NCBI RefSeq assembly: GCF_010645065.1
Contig: NZ_JAADZW010000003.1
Location: 1-64,000 of the forward strand
Origin: Flavobacterium fluviatile
GTDB taxonomy: Bacteria; Bacteroidota; Bacteroidia; Flavobacteriales; Flavobacteriaceae
DNA: 64,000 bases
Reading direction: 5' to 3'
The position numbers and the translations under genes were made by a program. Shown here in pieces: positions 17,357 to 24,279 of the stretch (position 1 is its first letter; each line of letters opens with the position of its first letter). The notes below the pieces were generated by a model. The model saw only the letters and a program-made list of their open reading frames with translations, did not search any database and was not told the origin of the DNA.

Positions 17357-17926
17357 ATGGTCATGGATGCTGATAAATTTATTTTCTGCCTTGAAGGCAT
17401 TTCAGATGTAGAAAACGACACAGCTACAGAAGTGGTTAAAAGTCTTGAAAAACTGGCTTTTAATCAGGGTATATCCAGTATTTACAAAACTTGTGATACG
17501 ATCGAAGGACTCGAAGAAAGCCTGAACACTTTGTTGTACGACGACCATAATTTTAAAGATTACGAAATCATCTATCTCGTGATGAAAGGCGAACCCAACA
17601 ATATCTGTCTTCATGACTATTATTATAGTCTGGAAGAAATCGCCGAAATCTTTGAAGGGAAAATGAAGGGCAAAATCCTGCATTTTGCCAATTCTAAAAT
17701 TCTGGATTTAAACGAAGAAGAAGCCCAGTATTTCCTGGACATCACCGGCGCAAGAGCTATTTCAGGCTATGGAAATGTTTCTAATAAATTTACCAGTACA
17801 GGTTCTGTTGACAAAGCCTTTTTCAAATTATGCCAGGAAGAAGACGACCTTGTTGAAATTGTGGAAACGCTTTACGAAAAGTATTACGATCTTTGTAAAC
17901 TGCTCGATTTTAGAATGTACTATTGA
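17357..17926 (+). CDS. hypothetical protein, possibly DUF6642-like
   Basis: 189 residues. No signal or membrane segment. The pattern is alternating strands and helices: DKFIFCLEGI, YEIIYLVMKGEP, GKILHFANSKILDLNEEEAQYFL, ITGARAISGYGN. It ends in a helical acidic stretch (LCQEEDDLVEIVETLYEKYYDL). The strand followed by HFA and later AISGYG is reminiscent of a caspase-like or Rossmann-like fold, but no catalytic Cys-His dyad can be assigned with confidence. ATG codons at 17357 and 17363 are both possible starts. It lies alone before the toxin gene. Confidence 0.65.
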   Translation: MVMDADKFIFCLEGISDVENDTATEVVKSLEKLAFNQGISSIYKTCDTIEGLEESLNTLLYDDHNFKDYEIIYLVMKGEPNNICLHDYYYSLEEIAEIFEGKMKGKILHFANSKILDLNEEEAQYFLDITGARAISGYGNVSNKFTSTGSVDKAFFKLCQEEDDLVEIVETLYEKYYDLCKLLDFRMYY

Positions 17927-17995
17927 ATTGTTTTGTTGAATATTTATTTGTAAGATTATATTTAATAAAAACACTGATTTGTAAATTGAGTAATT

Positions 17996-18003
17996 TATAT
18001 TTG
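17996..18003 (+). promoter_or_regulatory. -7 promoter element TATATTTG for the RelE/ParE-like toxin gene
   Basis: An exact TAnnTTTG match 17 bases before the ATG at 18021. The toxin gene therefore appears to have its own promoter. Confidence 0.55.
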
Positions 18004-18020
18004 TGTTATACTGAACGTAA

Positions 18021-18308
18021 ATGGAAATACAAATCACTAAAAATGCAGAGAAATCATATTTTGAAATAATAAGCAGGTATTCAGAAATTAAGGCTTCTTT
18101 ATTTTCGAGAAAAACTATTTTTGTTTTGGACATCATTAAACAAAACAGCCATATAGGACAAATATACCTGAAAACTCCTTACAGAAAATTTTTATTGACT
18201 GAAGAAGTTTATATTTTCTATAAAATTGAATCTGATATAATTTACATTGTATTATTTTGGGATAATAAAAGAAGCCCTTTGAATTTAGATGTTATACTTC
18301 ATTCTTAA
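18021..18308 (+). CDS. RelE/ParE-family toxin
   Basis: 95 residues, the usual size. It opens with MEIQITKNAEKSYFEIISRY, and the central and C-terminal strand pairs YRKFLLTEEVYIFYKIESDIIYIVLFWDNKRSP match the RelE/ParE fold (R-K-F-L ... Y ... I-x-I-x-x-x-x-D-x-R-x-x-P). Such toxins either cut mRNA in the ribosome or poison gyrase; which one cannot be told. Unusually, no antitoxin gene lies directly upstream on the same strand. The probable antitoxin gene is on the opposite strand and overlaps this gene's 3' end by 24 bases. Confidence 0.82.
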   Translation: MEIQITKNAEKSYFEIISRYSEIKASLFSRKTIFVLDIIKQNSHIGQIYLKTPYRKFLLTEEVYIFYKIESDIIYIVLFWDNKRSPLNLDVILHS

Positions 18309-18584
18309 TTTCTCTTTGAACTCTGTATAGTTAATTGTTTTTCCAGCTTTAATATCTTCCTCGCTTTTCTGTAATTCCTGAGCCACTATTTCTTCTGGAT
18401 AAAGCAAGGTTGTAATCAATTTTACTTCTTGAGGAGTAAACGTTTTTAGCCTCAATTTTCTATAATATGTTGCATGCTTCAAACCTAATTTTTGAATAAA
18501 AAAATCAGCTTTGTAATATGATTTATTAATCAATTCCGGTAAACTATTTACATAGTTCTCATAATTTTCAACTATTTCTATCAT
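18285..18584 (-). CDS. probable antitoxin (HTH-type) convergent with the RelE/ParE toxin
   Basis: 99 residues. The N-terminal part carries a helix-turn-helix-like stretch (FFIQKLGLKHATYYRKLRLKTFTPQEVKLITTLL, about residues 29-62). The C-terminal tail VAQELQKSEEDIKAGKTINYTEF resembles the S-x-E-D-x-x-A-G-K/R tail of many antitoxins. I infer it neutralises the toxin whose gene faces it. The promoter (TATATTTG, 18615-18622) is embedded in the operator-like palindrome ACTATACAAATATAGT. The two genes have separate promoters and share 24 base pairs at their ends, an uncommon layout for a type II pair. Confidence 0.7.
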   Translation of the reverse strand: MIEIVENYENYVNSLPELINKSYYKADFFIQKLGLKHATYYRKLRLKTFTPQEVKLITTLLYPEEIVAQELQKSEEDIKAGKTINYTEFKEKLRMKYNI

Positions 18585-18608
18585 AATATGATATTTTTTG
18601 TTTTATAC

Positions 18609-18624
18609 ACTATACAAATATAGT
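18609..18624 (-). promoter_or_regulatory. promoter and operator-like palindrome of the convergent antitoxin gene
   Basis: The palindrome ACTATA-CAAA-TATAGT contains the minus-strand -7 box TATATTTG (18615-18622). A protein bound here would block RNA polymerase, consistent with autorepression by an HTH antitoxin. Confidence 0.6.
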
Positions 18625-18671
18625 ATTAAAAATTTAAAGTTTTAGTCGAATGCAAATACTAGTCCACAAAA

Positions 18672-18697
18672 AAAGCCCTCAATTAAGAGAGCTTTCA
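18672..18697 (-). terminator. terminator after the YegP-like gene
   Basis: The stem AAAGCCCTC (18672-18680) / GAGAGCTTT (18687-18695) has one mismatch. On the minus strand it runs into TTTTTTTG. Confidence 0.6.
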
Positions 18698-18720
18698 ATT
18701 ATATTGTTACAAATCCAAAC

Positions 18721-19050
18721 CTAAGCCTGATCGTCAGTTGCTGCGTCCGGAGCATTAGTTTTTACAGAGGTGATTCCGTTGTCTCTTCCTGCAGCGCTTT
18801 CGTACATTTCGCTGCTTCCAATAATTTGTCCGTTTGAAGCTTTCAGTGTAAAATAAAACTTCCCACTTGAAGATTCTTTTTTATCGAACTTAGAATCATC
18901 CTGAGAGTTTGTCTTTACAGATTCTATTCCGCCTAAACAAGCTGCTTTGCCCGAATATCCTTCGCTTGTCAAAATAGTCTGACCGTTGCCTGCTTTTAAA
19001 TTAAATTGAAACTCTCCGTTGGCTCTTTTGGTAATTACAAATTTTCCCAT
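18721..19050 (-). CDS. YegP-family protein with two DUF1508 repeats
   Basis: 109 residues made of two tandem DUF1508 units: GKFVITKRANGEFQFNLKAGNGQTILTSEGY (residues 2-32) with GGIESVKTNS, then GKFYFTLKASNGQIIGSSEMY with NGITSVKTNAPD. This is the E. coli YegP arrangement. The family is small, soluble and of unknown function. The tail DAATDDQA is acidic. It stands alone with its own terminator. Confidence 0.9.
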   Translation of the reverse strand: MGKFVITKRANGEFQFNLKAGNGQTILTSEGYSGKAACLGGIESVKTNSQDDSKFDKKESSSGKFYFTLKASNGQIIGSSEMYESAAGRDNGITSVKTNAPDAATDDQA

Positions 19051-19157
19051 GCTTTTGTGTTAAATTAGAAGTTAGAAATTATTTACCTGCATTATATAAA
19101 AATACAAAACTTAGAAATACGATTTTATGGTTAACCGTAAATTAGCTGTTTAATAAA

Positions 19158-20117
19158 CTATTTCAGTAAGAACCCAAAACGAATCGAACCATAAAAATAG
19201 CCACTATTGGTATTGGTCTCAGGATCTTTTAATTCCCTTCCGCGATACAAAAATGAATACGATATATTAAAATTATTGTAACGATATTTTAAACCAGCTT
19301 CAGCATTAAAACGCAGGGGTTCCAGATCAAAAGTAAGCGGACTTGTGTTATTAAACATACTACCCTGAATTGTCGCATCATAAAACTGATAATTTACACT
19401 TGGCATTGCATAAAAGTAAAATTCCCGAATATTGTACTGAGGGTCAAAACTCACTGAAGCATCATGTAAATTAGAATCGTAAACCGGCAGCAGCTTTTTA
19501 AATCCAAACCGCGCTAACAACCCTGTGGAAACTCCTGTAAAAATAGTTCCCAGATTCGCTTCAGACTGAAAATGAAGATCAGCAAAATCATGATGTTTTA
19601 CTGGAAATAATTTCTTCGAATACATAACATGAGCCTGTACAGCCAGGGCATTATGCAGCTGATTTTCCCAGCCATATATTTTTTTATATCCTATGATCTT
19701 ATGAAAACCTCCCTGCATTTCTTCGCCAAAAGCATTGGGTCCAATAAAGCCCAGTTGAAAATCAGTTTTTAAAACCGATTCGCTTTGATAAAAGAAACTG
19801 CGTCCTGCCTCTGCAAAGAGATATCCCGTAAAAGGGCGGTCGTTTATGGTAACCGCTTCTTCATTAATAAATCTGGGATTGTAAATATATTGCCCCACTC
19901 TGAACTCAGTAATTTTCTTATTGATTTTTTCGTTGTTATTTTTCGACAAAAACCTGTAAAAAAACTCCAGTCCATTGGTATAATACATATCGTTTTTAGA
20001 GGAGGTATAAAGATCATTATCTGTGATAAAACCTATTTCAGTCTTTTTTACCTGTGCGAAACCAAAAGCTGTCACCCATACGAAAAGCAGAAAAAAGCTT
20101 TTTTTACTTCCCATCAT
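19158..20117 (-). CDS. lipid A deacylase LpxR-family outer-membrane protein
   Basis: 319 residues. A signal peptide (SKKSFFLLFVWVTAFGFAQ) precedes a beta-barrel-like sequence ending in SGYFYGSIRFGFLLK, with an aromatic C-terminal strand. The N-terminal signature TDNDLYTSSKNDMYYTNGLEFFY matches LpxR/DUF2219, in which the Asn-Asp pair and a later His act in Ca-dependent removal of the 3'-acyloxyacyl chain of lipid A. KIYGWENQLHN gives a candidate for that His. The start overlaps the end of mtgA by 14 bases, so it is the last gene of a three-gene operon. MM at 20117/20114 leaves a one-codon doubt in the start. Confidence 0.85.
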   Translation of the reverse strand: MMGSKKSFFLLFVWVTAFGFAQVKKTEIGFITDNDLYTSSKNDMYYTNGLEFFYRFLSKNNNEKINKKITEFRVGQYIYNPRFINEEAVTINDRPFTGYLFAEAGRSFFYQSESVLKTDFQLGFIGPNAFGEEMQGGFHKIIGYKKIYGWENQLHNALAVQAHVMYSKKLFPVKHHDFADLHFQSEANLGTIFTGVSTGLLARFGFKKLLPVYDSNLHDASVSFDPQYNIREFYFYAMPSVNYQFYDATIQGSMFNNTSPLTFDLEPLRFNAEAGLKYRYNNFNISYSFLYRGRELKDPETNTNSGYFYGSIRFGFLLK

Positions 20118-20871
20118 AATTAATTTTTCCTACAGCGCGCATTTCGCGAACAATTCTTTCTTTTCGTCTTACAATATAACTTGAGGATCCGGTAGCTTTA
20201 AATTTTCTCGGATTTGGAAGAATAGCCGCAATCCCGGCTGCCTGCATTGGTGTCAAACTAGAAGCATCACGCCTGTACCAGTGCTCTGTTGCGGCATAGG
20301 CTCCGTAAACCCCATCTCCCATTTCTATGCTGTTCAGATATACCTCCATAATTCGTTCTTTTCCCCAGATGATTTCTATCAGCACTGTAAAATAAGCTTC
20401 TAATCCTTTACGAAAATAGCTTTTCCCCTGCCAGAGAAAGACATTTTTTGCTGTCTGCTGTGAGATTGTGCTTCCGCCACGAATCCTGCGGCCACGGGCA
20501 TTGCTTTTATAGGCCTTTTGAAGCGCTTTAAAATCGAATCCGTTGTGGTATAGAAAAGTGCCGTCTTCACTGGCGATAACAGCTTTTTGCAGATTCTTCG
20601 AAATTTTTTCAATCGGTTCCCAGTCATGATCAAAATAAACTTCTTTACCGGCCAGTTTATTTTCGATGGCACGAATTACCATAAGTGGTGTAAAGGGTAC
20701 CGGTACATATTTAAAAATAACTACTGATGCTATTGAGAGTCCAAAGAACCATAACATCAGTTTGATTAAAAACCATTTTATTTTTTCTCCCCAAGAGCGG
20801 TTTGACTTTTTTGAAGATGTTTTTGATTTACTTGCGGTTGGTTTTTTGGTTGTTGGTTTTTTGGCTGCCAT
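20104..20871 (-). CDS. mtgA: monofunctional peptidoglycan transglycosylase
   Basis: A GT51 glycosyltransferase that polymerises lipid II into glycan strands at the inner membrane. 255 residues from the ATG at 20871 (MAAKKPTTKKP); the A of that codon is shared with the TAA of the upstream gene (TAATG). The N-terminus is lysine-rich, and one membrane helix lies at about residues 34-56. The GT51 motifs are in order: VIASEDGTFLYHNGFD with the catalytic Glu, RRIRGGSTISQQTAKN, KERIMEVYLNSIEMGDGVYG and AAATEHWYRRDASSLTPMQAA-like. There is no transpeptidase domain. Its 3' end overlaps the lpxR-like gene. Confidence 0.95.
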   Translation of the reverse strand: MAAKKPTTKKPTASKSKTSSKKSNRSWGEKIKWFLIKLMLWFFGLSIASVVIFKYVPVPFTPLMVIRAIENKLAGKEVYFDHDWEPIEKISKNLQKAVIASEDGTFLYHNGFDFKALQKAYKSNARGRRIRGGSTISQQTAKNVFLWQGKSYFRKGLEAYFTVLIEIIWGKERIMEVYLNSIEMGDGVYGAYAATEHWYRRDASSLTPMQAAGIAAILPNPRKFKATGSSSYIVRRKERIVREMRAVGKINYDGK

Positions 20872-21983
20872 TATAATAAATCTGCTAATTCTGTTCCTAT
20901 TAAACTGCCTATTGCTACTCCCATTCCGCCCAAACGCACTCCACAAAACACGTTATCAGACAGTTGAGACACAACAGGGTTTTTACTGTTTCCGACTCCC
21001 ATAATGCCGCTCCATCGATGAGCAATATAAAAATCCTGATTTGGTAAAATTACATTTTTCAGTAAATCTTCCAATTTATTTTGCACAATTTTGGTGTTAC
21101 CAAATTCGGTAGTGTTTTCGGTTTCAAAATCCAGGTTTCTTCCTCCGCCTAACAAAATCCTTTCACCAATATTCCTGAAATAATAGTACCCACGATCTAA
21201 ATGAAAAGTTCCTTTAATATCTAAATTGGGAATTGGCTCTGTAATTAAAACTTGTGCCCTGGCAGGCTGTACAGCGCCTTTTGTTAATGAATTAGCAAAA
21301 CCATTAGTTGCGAAAAGCAGTTTTTGTGTTTTAAAACTAAAATCATTCACCACGACTTCAACATGGTTTCCAGCATCAATGTAAGAAGTTACTGTTTGCT
21401 GATTCAGAATTAAAATATTGGCAGCAACAGCCTGTTTCAGTAATTCCTGCATCATGTTACCGGTATCAATCTGTGCTTCAAACGGATTAAAAATCAAATA
21501 TTCCCGGATATTTTCAAACCCGAAACGGTCAATTTCTTTGGTAAAAACTTCTGCTTTAAAAACTGGCTTTAAAACTTCATTTATAAAAGGAATTTTAGAA
21601 ATACATTCATTAAAACCAGATTCATCCTCTTTCAAAAACAATTCATATCTGCCATAAGGCTTAAAATCTATAGCATGATCCCCTAACCTTTTTCGGAGCA
21701 GCTGTAAACCCTGCCAGCGTTTTTCTATTAACTGGACAACATCTTCTTCAGTATGTGTTTTTAAATCCTCCAAAATTTCAGAAAGACTTCCAAAACAGGC
21801 AAAACCGGCATTTTTTGTACTGGCGCCTTGCGGAAGCATCCCTTTTTCTAACACGAGAATTTTTGCTTCCGGAAATCTTTCGCGCAACCGCAATGCTGTA
21901 TGAAGCCCTGTAATCCCACTTCCAACTATAGTATAATCTACATTTGTAAACCAGTTTTTCAGTTCCCAATAACTTAATTCCAT
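20871..21983 (-). CDS. FAD-dependent oxidoreductase (DAO family)
   Basis: About 370 residues from the ATG at 21983 (MELSYWELKNWF); the possible start at 22004 is a TTG in repeat sequence and is rejected. The Rossmann FAD-binding motif DYTIVGSGITGLHTALRLRERFP is at about residues 16-38, with LVLEKGMLPQGAST after it. RYYYF-like and RWSGIMGVGNSKNPVV segments, and a second FAD contact GVRLGGMGVAIGSLIG, are at the C-terminus. This matches the glycine oxidase / D-amino acid oxidase superfamily; the substrate is unknown. It is the first gene of an operon with mtgA (shared base at stop/start) and the lpxR-like gene. Confidence 0.87.
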   Translation of the reverse strand: MELSYWELKNWFTNVDYTIVGSGITGLHTALRLRERFPEAKILVLEKGMLPQGASTKNAGFACFGSLSEILEDLKTHTEEDVVQLIEKRWQGLQLLRKRLGDHAIDFKPYGRYELFLKEDESGFNECISKIPFINEVLKPVFKAEVFTKEIDRFGFENIREYLIFNPFEAQIDTGNMMQELLKQAVAANILILNQQTVTSYIDAGNHVEVVVNDFSFKTQKLLFATNGFANSLTKGAVQPARAQVLITEPIPNLDIKGTFHLDRGYYYFRNIGERILLGGGRNLDFETENTTEFGNTKIVQNKLEDLLKNVILPNQDFYIAHRWSGIMGVGNSKNPVVSQLSDNVFCGVRLGGMGVAIGSLIGTELADLL

Positions 21984-21989
21984 CTGCTT

Positions 21990-22190
21990 TTTTTTAAATT
22001 CCAAATTTTAAATTCCAAATTCCAATCCTGGTGTAAATTACAATTTTTTAAATTCCAAATTCCAATCTTCAGACAAAATTCCAAAAACTTAATCTCCTGA
22101 GTTTTGTATCACTAAAGAGGAATTGAAACCTTCGATATACTCTCACAGAGTTTGGAATTTAGAATTTTCAAAATTGGAATTTAAATTTAA
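21990..22190. repeat. AAATTCCAAAT word repeats in the divergent spacer
   Basis: Four or more copies of TTTAAATTCCAAAT(TCCAAT) occur on the left. The complementary TTTGGAATTTAGAATTTTC / AAATTGGAATTTAAA lies on the right (22149-22187), so the spacer is largely self-complementary. The same words occur at 15370-15396 and 62528-62540. Confidence 0.65.
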
Positions 22191-22244
22191 CTAATCGGAA
22201 TCTAAATGTTGTATTTTTAGCACCACAAAGAATAGAATTTTATT

Positions 22245-24146
22245 ATGAAAAAAGTATTATTTATAACCTTAATAATGATGAGTTTAAATGTTATTGGACA
22301 AAATGTAATGTCGCAGGAGTTGCTATGGAAATTAGGAAGAGTAACGCCACTCGGACTTTCGAAAGACGGTAAAAATGTTGTTTTCAAAGTTTCAACTCCT
22401 TCTGTAGAGGAAAACAAATCACATTCTAAATTTTACATTCTGTCTGTAAATGGAGGAACCGCAACTGAAATTAAAGACACTAAAGAGGTTCTGGCCGATA
22501 AGAACGTTTCGCCTGACGGAAAATATGTGGTTTATAACGAAGAGGTAAAACTCGAAAAAGTTTTAGGAAAAGATTTCTATCCAAATCTTGACAAATCGGA
22601 TGCCCAGATTTACGACGGCCTTGATTATCGCCATTGGGATACCTGGAACGAAGGGAAATTTAACCATGTTTTTTATAAGGAAAATAAGGACGGTGCAAAA
22701 GGAATTGACATTTTGAAAGATGAAAATTTTGACAGTCCGCAAAAACCTTTTGGAGGCGACGAAGATTACATTTGGTCTCCGGACAGCAAAAGCATTTTGT
22801 ATGTATGCAAGAAAAAAGCAGGAACCGATTATGCCATTTCAACCAATACAAATATTTACGAGTACAATTTAGAGACACAAAAAACAATAAACAGGACTGA
22901 GGGCAATCTGGGTTACGATACCGCTCCTCAATTTTCTCCAACAGGAAATTTATCCTGGCTGCAAATGAAGCGTGACGGTTATGAATCTGATAAAAATGAT
23001 ATTATTGTTGAGTTCAAAGGAATCAAACAAAATTTGACAGCCCACTGGGACGGAACTGTAGATAATTTTATCTGGGGCAAAGATGGGAAAACTGTATTTT
23101 TTGTAGCACCAATTGACGGGACAAAACAGCTTTTCACAGTTAATTTTCCGGGTCTGACTAAAATTGCAATCAATGTCCGACAAATAACTAGCGGGGATTT
23201 TGATGTAAACGACTTGGTTGGTTTCTCTGGTGATGAGATTATTGTAACGAGATCCGACATGAATCATGCTTCAGAAATTTATTCTTTTAATTTGAAGAAA
23301 AATACCTGGAAACAATTATCAAATGTAAACACAGCAACGTACAAAACATTAACCCTGAGCAAAACAGAAAAGCGTTATGTGACGACAACTGATGGCAAAA
23401 AAATGCTGGTTTGGGTTATTCTTCCTCCCAATTTTGACGCTTCAAAAAAATATCCAGCTTTATTATTCTGTCAGGGAGGGCCACAGGCTGCATTGACACA
23501 ATCGTATTCTTTCCGTTGGAATTTCTCCTTAATGGCTGCTAAAGGATATATAGTTGTAGCACCAAATCGTCGTGGAATGCCGGGTCACGGTGTAGAATGG
23601 AACGAGCAGATCAGTAAAGACTGGGGCGGTCAGGTTATGGATGATTACCTTTCTGCTATTGATGATGTAGCCAAAGAAAAATACGTGGATAAAGACCGTT
23701 TAGGATGTGTGGGTGCGAGCTACGGAGGATATTCAGTATTTTATCTGGCCGGAATTCACAAAAACCGTTTTAAAACGTTTATCGCTCACGATGGCGTTTT
23801 CAATACACAAAGCATGTTTGGAACAACTGAAGAAGTTTTCTTTAGCAACTGGGATTTTGGCGGCGCTTACTGGGAAAAAGACAATTTGGCTGCACAAAAA
23901 GCATACACGACTTTTAATCCTGCAACTTTGGTTGGGAACTGGAACAAACCGATTTTAATTGTTCAGGGCGGAAAAGATTTCCGTGTGCCGATTGGGCAAA
24001 GTCAGGAGGCGTTTCAGGCGGCACAGTTAAGAGGCATCAAGAGTCGTTTTCTTTATTTCCCTGATGAAAATCACTGGGTTTTAAAACCTCAGAATGCTCA
24101 GGTATGGCAAAACGAATTTTTTAAATGGCTCAAAGAAACCCTTTAA
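22245..24146 (+). CDS. S9-family serine peptidase (prolyl oligopeptidase / acylaminoacyl-peptidase type)
   Basis: 633 residues with an N-terminal signal (MKKVLFITLIMMSLNVIGQ), so it is periplasmic or exported. A beta-propeller with WD40-like PD40 repeats spans about residues 30-350 (LSKDGKNVVFKVS, SPDGKYVVYNEE, WSPDSKSILYV). The C-terminal alpha/beta-hydrolase domain has the nucleophile motif GASYGGYS, the acid in QGGKDFRVP and the base in DENHWVL. Such enzymes remove dipeptides or acyl-amino acids from peptides. It is followed by a strong terminator and appears to be a single-gene unit. Confidence 0.92.
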   Translation: MKKVLFITLIMMSLNVIGQNVMSQELLWKLGRVTPLGLSKDGKNVVFKVSTPSVEENKSHSKFYILSVNGGTATEIKDTKEVLADKNVSPDGKYVVYNEEVKLEKVLGKDFYPNLDKSDAQIYDGLDYRHWDTWNEGKFNHVFYKENKDGAKGIDILKDENFDSPQKPFGGDEDYIWSPDSKSILYVCKKKAGTDYAISTNTNIYEYNLETQKTINRTEGNLGYDTAPQFSPTGNLSWLQMKRDGYESDKNDIIVEFKGIKQNLTAHWDGTVDNFIWGKDGKTVFFVAPIDGTKQLFTVNFPGLTKIAINVRQITSGDFDVNDLVGFSGDEIIVTRSDMNHASEIYSFNLKKNTWKQLSNVNTATYKTLTLSKTEKRYVTTTDGKKMLVWVILPPNFDASKKYPALLFCQGGPQAALTQSYSFRWNFSLMAAKGYIVVAPNRRGMPGHGVEWNEQISKDWGGQVMDDYLSAIDDVAKEKYVDKDRLGCVGASYGGYSVFYLAGIHKNRFKTFIAHDGVFNTQSMFGTTEEVFFSNWDFGGAYWEKDNLAAQKAYTTFNPATLVGNWNKPILIVQGGKDFRVPIGQSQEAFQAAQLRGIKSRFLYFPDENHWVLKPQNAQVWQNEFFKWLKETL

Positions 24147-24165
24147 TAAAAAACAAAATATTTTT

Positions 24166-24197
24166 GGCCACAGCTCTCCAGTCTGTGGCTTTTTTTA
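24166..24197 (+). terminator. terminator after the S9 peptidase gene
   Basis: The stem GCCACAG (24167-24173) / CTGTGGC (24183-24189) is followed by TTTTTTT. Confidence 0.8.
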
Positions 24198-24279
24198 TAG
24201 AAAGTTTGGCTTTTTAAAACAGAAAATATTGAATAAATTGCAGTAATCATTCAAAAAACAACTCCTTACTACTAAATTT

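Noticed and set aside
20872..20946. Upstream extension of mtgA into the FAD oxidoreductase gene
   Set aside because: The shared-base TAATG junction at 20871 gives a lysine-rich start typical of the family; the extension only reads the neighbour out of frame.
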